From contig NZ_JABGNA010000022.1 in NCBI RefSeq assembly GCF_013149275.1, forward strand, positions 1 to 49,273: a stretch of 49,273 nucleotides of DNA, given 5' to 3'. The position numbers were made by a program, and so were the translations under genes. The first letter of the stretch is position 1, and each line of letters begins with the position of its first letter. The notes under the pieces were generated by a model. The model saw only the letters and a list, made by a program, of their open reading frames with translations, was not told the DNA's origin and did no database searches. This DNA comes from Mucilaginibacter sp. SG564 (GTDB taxonomy: Bacteria; Bacteroidota; Bacteroidia; Sphingobacteriales; Sphingobacteriaceae). Shown here piece after piece: positions 44,038 to 49,273 of this stretch.

Positions 44038-44998
44038 AGCTTGTATTTTTAGTACTATTTGATTCAAAATATTTCTGGTAAATATCGTCGAGTCCATAAT
44101 TTTTTTGATTGACACCGATTACATCGTAGCCTTTTCCAACCAGAAAGCGAACAAGAGCTGCAGTTACATCGCGGCTGCTGGTAAATTCCAGTTCATTTTC
44201 GTGGATGCGAATCTGGGTAATGGCTTCCCATGCCTGGAGTTCCGGCTCCTGCTGCCAGGGTTGTGAAACGGGTTGTGCTACCCTGATTGAAGTGACATGG
44301 CTATCGGCGCCGAATAGTTGACCGGACAGCGCGCCGATATCTCCCTGTGCCAGCAATTGGCCCTTCACAAAAATCCCAACCCGGTCGCACACCTGTTGGA
44401 CGTGGTGTAAATGGTGCGATGAGAGTAAAACGGTAAGTCCCTGCTGCCGGCTCAACTGTTTGATGAGCGCCAAAAAGTCTCTTACGCCGGTTGGGTCTAT
44501 ACCAAGCGTTGGCTCATCCAGGATAATGACCTCGGGGTTCTTGATCAGCACATCGGCCAGACCAAGTCGCTGTTTCATGCCTCGGGAAAAAGCCGAAGTC
44601 TTTTTATGTTGGTCTGCAGCAAGTCCCACAATCTCCAGCACTTCGGCCGAACGCTTTTTTAGTTCATTTTCCGGTACGCCGTTCAGTCTGCCGATATACA
44701 CCAGGTTTTCCAGCGCGGTCATGTTATCATAAAAACCGACGCTATCAGGCATATAACCCACTTTTTTCTTAACCGAAATAGGGTTGCTGGTAGCGTTATG
44801 CCCGCAAACAAAAGCGGTACCGCTCGTCGGGTCGGTAAGCCCGAGCATCATCAATATGGTGGTAGTTTTGCCTGCGCCATTAGGCCCCAGCAATCCGAAG
44901 ATCTCGCCCTTGTTTATATCAAGGTTTAAACCATCTACCGCTTTAACAGCGCCATACTGTTTGGTTAAGCCCTTTAATTGTATAATAGGATCTTTCAT
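44018..44998 (-). CDS. ABC transporter ATP-binding protein
   Basis: Cytosolic ATPase of 326 residues, longer than a minimal 240-residue domain. Walker A GPNGAGKT is at 38-45, the Q-loop near GYMPDSVGF (81-89), the signature FSRGMKQRLGLA at 137-148 and Walker B VIILDEPTLG at 157-166, followed by the H-loop SSHHLHHVQ. The roughly 100-residue C-terminal extension is typical for ATPases of ABC-2 exporters. It lies 23 bp after the NEW3 gene and its stop overlaps the permease start by 20 bp, so the three genes form an operon with coupled translation. All catalytic motifs are intact. Confidence 0.95.
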   Translation of the reverse strand: MKDPIIQLKGLTKQYGAVKAVDGLNLDINKGEIFGLLGPNGAGKTTTILMMLGLTDPTSGTAFVCGHNATSNPISVKKKVGYMPDSVGFYDNMTALENLVYIGRLNGVPENELKKRSAEVLEIVGLAADQHKKTSAFSRGMKQRLGLADVLIKNPEVIILDEPTLGIDPTGVRDFLALIKQLSRQQGLTVLLSSHHLHHVQQVCDRVGIFVKGQLLAQGDIGALSGQLFGADSHVTSIRVAQPVSQPWQQEPELQAWEAITQIRIHENELEFTSSRDVTAALVRFLVGKGYDVIGVNQKNYGLDDIYQKYFESNSTKNTSYEKSIS

Positions 44999-45021
44999 TG
45001 GTAAAAAATGGATTGGCTATT

Positions 45022-45876
45022 TTATCTTCTGCCATATTTACGAATGAGATAATAAACGATGCCAATGGCCAATAGAATGACCAAAACGCCGATCCAGCCG
45101 GAAAGCAAGGACGTTTTGACCGCCAGTCGGAAAGCGATCTGTGAGTTGGTATTGCTATTAGTTGCCGAAAAATTAGCAGCATAGTCCCCGGCAATGGTTT
45201 TGTCCGGCACTTTTACGGTCGCTTTAACATCGATGGTTTTCCCGGCTTCCAGTTGTTTGATACTCGCGGGTTCAAAAGTAGATTCCCAGCCGGTAGGCAA
45301 TTGTGCGGTAACCTGCAGGTCATTCAACGGCAGGGAGCCGGTATTTTTGACGGTTAGCTGCAACTCTTTTTGGCTGCCCGAGGTTACTTCGTCGCTTAAT
45401 CTTCCGGTAGGTGTGCTTAATGTCAAGCTGTAGGAGCCTTTAACTACGGCTTCCAGGTTCAGCGATAGGGTATCGGAACCGGATACGGCCCTGATCGGAA
45501 CCTTGTATTTTTTCGGGGAGGCGGTAGCCGTGGCATTAATCTCGATGGCGATATCCTGGGTTTTGCCGGCATCCATATTAATGGAAGTTACCTGGCTACC
45601 GTCCACTTTATAAGCGATTGCCCAGCCAAAGGGAATATCGGTTTTAAGTTCGTAGATCTTGGCGCTGGCCGAGCCGTTATGGAGCGTCGTGCTGTAACGG
45701 AAGGTTTCATTGGTTGCGGCCTCGATGTTCATCAGTTTGGCGGTAAAGCCCGACTTGCCAGCCGGCCAGGTGACTGGTTGTTGTGCCTGTGATTCGAAGG
45801 CGGATACCAGAAATAATAAAAGAAATGTAAATCTGCGCGCTACGCTTAAATGGGTAATAGTGATTTGGGGTAACAT
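45022..45876 (-). CDS. NEW3-domain exported protein anchored by a C-terminal TM helix
   Basis: Exported protein of 284 residues. An N-terminal signal peptide (hydrophobic core FTFLLLFLVSAF, cleaved after SQAQ) precedes two Ig-like NEW3/CARDB-type beta-sandwiches (about 35-140 and 145-245). The second has the clear NEW3 wording LQLTVKNTGSLPLNDLQVTAQLPTGWESTFEPASIKQLEAGKTIDVKATVKVPDKTIAGDYAANFSATN. A membrane helix at about 258-278 (GWIGVLVILLAIGIVYYLI) is followed by RKYGRR, leaving the domains in the periplasm. It is the first gene of the operon with the ABC ATPase and permease. Similar triads occur in other phyla with no known substrate. Presumably it helps the transporter interact with the wall or a glycan; inferred. 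Confidence 0.85.
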   Translation of the reverse strand: MLPQITITHLSVARRFTFLLLFLVSAFESQAQQPVTWPAGKSGFTAKLMNIEAATNETFRYSTTLHNGSASAKIYELKTDIPFGWAIAYKVDGSQVTSINMDAGKTQDIAIEINATATASPKKYKVPIRAVSGSDTLSLNLEAVVKGSYSLTLSTPTGRLSDEVTSGSQKELQLTVKNTGSLPLNDLQVTAQLPTGWESTFEPASIKQLEAGKTIDVKATVKVPDKTIAGDYAANFSATNSNTNSQIAFRLAVKTSLLSGWIGVLVILLAIGIVYYLIRKYGRR

Positions 45877-45982
45877 GATCTAACAACTAAAATGGTTAAT
45901 GATAGCTTTCAAAAATGCTTTTTCGATAATGGTTTAATGTTTAAAAATTGATGGTTCAAAGAAAAAAATCAGCCAAAAAATT

Positions 45983-46543
45983 TCAAATAGTTTTAACACT
46001 TTTTAACAATTTAGATATTAGCCTGGACGAGTAAGCCGTGACATTCATTGTTGCCGAGTTATAAAGATCGGGTACCGGATAGAAACCCTTAACGCAGGTT
46101 TGGATATAGGAATCTGCTAACAAGTCATCACGCTTTAATTCAGTAAAATCCAAAGGGAGTAATTTGAATAGGGCTATCCTGCCGGCCAGGGTTTGAGTAA
46201 TGCTATTTAACAAATGGAAGTTTTGTGAGCCCGATAGAATATATTGTCCCATTATTTTGGATTCATCAACCCTGCTCTGTATATAAGAAAACAAAGCTGG
46301 CGCTCGTTGCACCTCATCCAAAATAACTTTCTGATCGTATTGATTCAAAAAAGCAATAGGATCTTCTAATGCGAATAAACGTGTATTTGGATTTTCCAGT
46401 GTTACATAACGATAATCACTAAAAAGCTCTTTTAATAAGGTTGTCTTACCTGATTGCCGGGGACCAGTAACAGCTAAAACAGGAAATTTTGTTTGTTGGG
46501 CCTTAATAATAGGTGCTATCTGCCTTGGTATAAATTTGCTCAT
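45983..46543 (-). pseudogene. Truncated AAA-type ATPase (AAA_14/DUF4143 family)
   Basis: The first 150 residues match the N-terminal P-loop part of the DUF4143-linked ATPases: Walker A GPRQSGKTTLL at 27-37, Walker B KVILDEVQRAP at about 72-82, and the sensor LSGSQNFHLL. These proteins usually reach about 380-400 residues with a C-terminal DUF4143 domain. Here homology ends after DSYIQTCVKGFYPV, followed by about 35 residues of unrelated sequence and a stop. The missing domain, and the fact that the tail runs into the GTTAAAAAGTGTTAAAA regulatory motif of the next operon (45991-46007), indicate a deletion that fused the gene to foreign DNA. Probably non-functional. Confidence 0.75.
45991..46007 (-). 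promoter_or_regulatory. GTTAAAAAGTGTTAAAA motif upstream of the NEW3-ABC operon
   Basis: Read on the minus strand, the 17-mer is identical to both copies upstream of the YncE-like gene at 22082. It lies 115 bp before the NEW3 start codon in the same orientation. It overlaps the end of the truncated ATPase frame. Confidence 0.5.
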
Positions 46544-46670
46544 CTCTTATGAAATTACAGACAAAGTTGCAATTTACATAGCAAAAACTTTCAATTTGCA
46601 TGACTTTAATTGGCAATATACATAAAATGGAGATTTATACTAAACTATGGATGATAACCAATTCTGCTAG

Positions 46671-46862
46671 AAAGTAAAGGATACCAAATCCCCGCATGTC
46701 CGTGGGGATTCTAAACATTCACAACAATTCAATTTCGCCAAGGAGGATGCCGTACCCGATCTCGATTTGAATGAAGTGATCGGAAAATCAGTAAAAGGGG
46801 AGGGATCCGTAATGCCGGCACCCAAGCGCAGTGCCTTTGTTATCCTCGAAAAGAAAAGATGA
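46671..46862 (+). pseudogene. 3' remnant of a larger gene, possibly a YncE/alkaline-phosphatase fusion protein
   Basis: A 63-codon frame with no start codon, opening after a TAG at 46668 and ending at TGA 46860-46862. It encodes a C-terminal-looking sequence: QFNFAKEDAVPDLDLNEVIG, then KSVKGEGSVMPAPKRSAFVI and LEKKR. The pattern KEDxxPDLxLNEVI-KSVKG-xxMPAP-RSAFV resembles the end of the bifunctional YncE/alkaline phosphatase family proteins of Bacteroidota, but I rely on memory of that family and am only moderately sure. No upstream coding remains in 46544-46670. The minus-strand open frame over the same bases has no sensible protein features. Confidence 0.45.
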
Positions 46863-46927
46863 TGATTAAACATGGGTTGCTTTGCGTTGTTTAAATGAAG
46901 TAGCAATTGATGAAGAGTTGAGATTAT

Positions 46928-47686
46928 TTAAAACCTTCTGCCTATAATGATTTTGATAATGGCCTTATCTGCATTTTGTGTAAAGCCATAACCTATTCCC
47001 CCATTAAATTCCCATTGCGGATCAAAATTTAGATCGGTTGCTACGAATAACTGGTGATCCTGTTGTTTGAAAATGTCATAATGAAAAAAGGGCCCAGTAC
47101 TACCATAATATTCTAATCCGAGGGCAACAACTTTGGTTACATCATAGCTGCCTTTAACATTAGGTGAAAAGGTAAATCCCCGGTTTTCATCCGGGCCTTT
47201 AAAGCTTTTCTCCAGTGTTGGGTTAATGGAAATATAAAATTTATTCCATTTTTTATCTACAATGGGTCTTATTTCCAACGTGCTGGTATTTGCTGAAAAT
47301 GCACTTTTCTGAAAGCCAAATTCGGTCGAAATACTCACACCTATGGGCCAGTTCCAGCTTTGCGGTGCGGCAACTCTTGGTCTGATATGCGAGCCTACGT
47401 AAGCAGTGCGTCCGGCATCTCCCACAGAATTGAAAAAATAAAAACCGGTTTCGAACCAAGTAGTCCAGCCATGGGTTATCTCAATGGTTTCATGTTCTAC
47501 ATGATTTGTTGGAAGCTCACCATTAGTGATAGTTTTACTTCCATTGAGGGTAAAATTACTGTGCAGCTCCAACATTGTTCTACCCTTTTCAACTGTTTCA
47601 GAACCATAAACCTGGATCTCATAATTGTCCTGTGCTTTAAGTTTCAGGATAGAAAACATAAGGATTAGCAAGCATAGATATTTCAT
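46928..47686 (-). CDS. Predicted outer-membrane beta-barrel protein, unknown function
   Basis: Protein of 252 residues that I do not recognise as a named family. The signal peptide (MKYLCLLILMFSILKLKAQ) is followed by alternating aromatic/polar strands typical of a small barrel: YEIQVYGSETVEKGRTMLELHSNF, TIEITHGWTTWFETGFYFFNSV, WNWPIGVSISTEFGFQ, KKWNKFYISINPTLEKSF, VVALGLEYYG, QLFVATDLNFDPQWEFNGGIGYGF. It ends in a terminal Phe (IIIGRRF), the usual C-terminal signature for barrel insertion. Length and strand count suggest 10-12 strands. It lies downstream of a response regulator/kinase pair on the same strand (150-bp gap) and may be their target. Ligand unknown. Confidence 0.8.
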   Translation of the reverse strand: MKYLCLLILMFSILKLKAQDNYEIQVYGSETVEKGRTMLELHSNFTLNGSKTITNGELPTNHVEHETIEITHGWTTWFETGFYFFNSVGDAGRTAYVGSHIRPRVAAPQSWNWPIGVSISTEFGFQKSAFSANTSTLEIRPIVDKKWNKFYISINPTLEKSFKGPDENRGFTFSPNVKGSYDVTKVVALGLEYYGSTGPFFHYDIFKQQDHQLFVATDLNFDPQWEFNGGIGYGFTQNADKAIIKIIIGRRF

Positions 47687-47836
47687 TAGTATTTAGCTTT
47701 AAAACGCATGTAAAATCACATTCGTCCTAAAACTATCTCCGCAATCTGAAGCAAAATTGTAGTTGGATGGTAGATCTTAATTGTATTAAAAAATTGACAG
47801 AACAGGGACTTTTAATCTTGGATTACCTAAGGTTTT

Positions 47837-49087
47837 TCAGAACTTGAGGATAAAAGTGTGCCACCCGGAATCATACTCATAGTGAATACCATAACCATAA
47901 TGCTGACAGATATTTTTAACCAGCGTTAATCCAAGACCAGTACCCTGCGATTCTTTCCCTTTTTGAAAACGTTCGAAGATCAATTGTTCATTTAATGAAT
48001 AATTGGCTCCGGTATTCTTAATGGATAATTGCTCTCCGTGCAATTCAATAATAACTACGCCGCCAGTGTTATTATGCCTGATCGCATTACTAAAGAGGTT
48101 ATTTAATAAGATGTCGACCAGGTATTTACTGGCCAGCAACTGTTTGGGTTGTAAATTATGCTCAAACGAAAGGTATTTAGTTTGCATCAGTTCTTGAAAC
48201 TGCAGCATTTTTTCCGACAACACAGTCTTCAGATTAATCGATTCATTATCAGTAATCAATTTGTTTTCCAGTTTGGCCAGCAATAATAACGATTGATTAA
48301 GTCGGGTGGATTTATTGATAGACCCGTAAATGTCCGTAATCTGCTCCAATTGTCCGGCGCTTAATGTTTCATCCTGGATCAGTGTATCCAGTTTCGTAGT
48401 CACTACAGCCAAGGGCGTCATCATTTCGTGGGAGGCATTCTCCGTAAATTGCTTCAGGTTCAGGTAATCATAGGTAACTCTTAACGACATTTCCCTAATA
48501 GCTTCGTTCAGTTCAGCAAATTCCGTCACCTTACTTGGTTTTCCTTTAAACTGGTCAACATCTGCGATATTGAATTGCTTGATTTCTTTTAAAGTCAACT
48601 GAAATGGTTTCCAAAGACCATTGAGCATATACTTATTGATAATAAATAACACCAACAAAAGGCCTGCAAGCAGCACTAATGTAATGATGGTAATAACCTC
48701 TATGAGATATTTTTGCCCTGCTCTGGAAATGGTTATAACAACTTTGTAGTTCGTATGCTTTAATTTCACTAGGTCTTCAACCGCACGTCCAGCTTCTTTT
48801 CGCTGCGCTTTTGGATTGAAATAGGTAGTATCAAAAAAACGTTTCTGCAATTTTTGCTCATTGGTTCTGGTAAATACAGCATGATCACGGTCGAGGTCAT
48901 ATTGTTGCGGGTCCTGGTTACTGCTCCTTACATACTCCTCTGCTTCTATCAATTGCTGCTGAAGCCCCTGGTCCAGTTGTTGCTGAGCAATGTAATTAAT
49001 TGCAAAATAATAGATAATCGCCCCGGCCAGTAAGACGGTCAAGGTTATATAAATACTCGTCCTGGTATAATGTGCCGATAATTTCAT
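47837..49087 (-). CDS. Sensor histidine kinase, paralogue of the kinase at 23866
   Basis: Inner-membrane kinase of 416 residues. Membrane helices are at about 12-32 and 129-150 around a roughly 95-residue sensor. The linker WKPFQLTLKEIKQFNIADV resembles the paralogue's WQPFYTILNQLKVFNLAED; there is no clear HAMP. HisKA has His220 in ASHEMMTPLAV. The catalytic domain has N-box NNLFSNAIRHN and G2 GTGLGL, and like the paralogue lacks a canonical G1 DxGxG (IKNTGANYSL). Its ATG shares one base with the TAA of the response regulator, so the pair is co-translated. The sensor differs in sequence, suggesting another ligand of the same class. Confidence 0.93.
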   Translation of the reverse strand: MKLSAHYTRTSIYITLTVLLAGAIIYYFAINYIAQQQLDQGLQQQLIEAEEYVRSSNQDPQQYDLDRDHAVFTRTNEQKLQKRFFDTTYFNPKAQRKEAGRAVEDLVKLKHTNYKVVITISRAGQKYLIEVITIITLVLLAGLLLVLFIINKYMLNGLWKPFQLTLKEIKQFNIADVDQFKGKPSKVTEFAELNEAIREMSLRVTYDYLNLKQFTENASHEMMTPLAVVTTKLDTLIQDETLSAGQLEQITDIYGSINKSTRLNQSLLLLAKLENKLITDNESINLKTVLSEKMLQFQELMQTKYLSFEHNLQPKQLLASKYLVDILLNNLFSNAIRHNNTGGVVIIELHGEQLSIKNTGANYSLNEQLIFERFQKGKESQGTGLGLTLVKNICQHYGYGIHYEYDSGWHTFILKF

Positions 49088-49273
49088 TACCCCATAAATT
49101 TATAACCAATCCCATAAATAGAAGTTAAATAATCCTTCCCCCCCGCATCCATCAGTTTCCTGCGCAGGTTTTTGACGTGGGTATAAATAAAATCAAAATT
49201 ATCATGCATATCCATTTCATCGCCCCATAAATGTTCAGCTATGGCATTTTTAGAGATAACTTTTCCCTTATTG
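49087..49273 (-). CDS. Response regulator, C-terminal part (cut by window edge)
   Basis: Reading the minus strand from the edge gives 61 residues of an OmpR-type winged-helix domain: NKGKVISKNAIAEHLWGDEM, then DMHDNFDFIYTHVKNLRRKL and MDAGGKDYLTSIYGIGYKFM, followed by Gly and TAA. It aligns almost residue for residue with the end of the regulator at 23192 (NKGKVVSKSAIAEHLWGDSI and DNFDFIYSHIKNIRKKM). The receiver domain lies outside the window. The stop codon shares one base with the kinase ATG. The gene therefore forms a two-component pair paralogous to 23192-25125. Confidence 0.92.
   Translation of the reverse strand, partial: NKGKVISKNAIAEHLWGDEMDMHDNFDFIYTHVKNLRRKLMDAGGKDYLTSIYGIGYKFMG

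Noticed and set aside
44038..44115. Longer start for the ABC permease
   Set aside because: It would extend the overlap with the ATPase gene to about 100 bp, and the extra residues do not resemble a permease N-terminus.
46667..46906. Minus-strand ORF of 79 codons
   Set aside because: It has no family features; the opposite strand carries a recognisable C-terminal protein pattern that explains the open frame.
1..49273. CRISPR array, transposase, integrase or phage genes
   Set aside because: No regularly spaced direct repeats, DDE or tyrosine recombinase motifs, or phage proteins were seen on either strand.

Overview
The window looks like a chromosomal segment of a Bacteroidota bacterium, most likely a Sphingobacteriaceae member close to Mucilaginibacter or Pedobacter. 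The grounds are a sigma/FecR/SusC(STN)/SusD cassette, a PF14905-type outer-membrane barrel, a DUF5703-type glycosidase, a near absence of Shine-Dalgarno sequences, and several families of palindromic intergenic repeats. The genus is inferred from gene content only. No rRNA, tRNA, CRISPR array, transposase or phage gene was found.

Layout. (1) 127-1901 (-): SDR oxidoreductase followed by an AraC-type regulator. (2) 2203-5755 (+): secreted two-gene carbohydrate operon, a DUF5703-type glycosidase and a two-domain SGNH plus alpha/beta-hydrolase esterase. (3) 5756-7239: repeat-rich DNA around an AhpD-like gene. (4) 7240-9270 (-): soluble PAS-PAS-GAF histidine kinase with no adjacent response regulator. 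(5) 9482-16434: SusD, SusC and FecR on the minus strand with the ECF sigma gene divergent on the plus strand. (6) 16703-20682: a second ECF sigma with a putative two-TM anti-sigma protein, divergent from a small membrane protein and an outer-membrane barrel protein; the divergent region holds two mirror-image promoter-like elements. (7) 20946-23086: MBL-fold hydrolase and secreted YncE-like beta-propeller. (8) 23192-30505 (+): response regulator, histidine kinase, TolC, lipoprotein adaptor and HAE-like RND pump. (9) 30803-42312 (+): a different two-component system, a possible leader peptide, MgtC, the Mg2+ P-type ATPase MgtA and a CusBAC/CzcBAC-like heavy-metal RND pump, ending at a clear terminator. 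(10) 42590-46862: three decayed gene fragments surrounding an intact NEW3-protein/ABC ATPase/ABC-2 permease operon. (11) 46928-49273 (-): an unrecognised outer-membrane-like protein and a histidine kinase/response regulator pair paralogous to the one in (8), cut by the window edge.

Functional themes are envelope homeostasis (two RND pumps, three sensor kinase/regulator pairs, two sigma/anti-sigma modules), polysaccharide use (SusCD, glycosidase plus esterase) and divalent-metal balance (MgtC/MgtA placed with a metal exporter). The observations most worth a second look are the mirror-symmetric divergent promoter at 17671-17751, the possible leader peptide overlapping mgtC, the joint Mg-import/metal-export locus, the NEW3-ABC module set among gene remnants, and a 17-bp motif shared by the upstream regions of the YncE-like and NEW3 genes.
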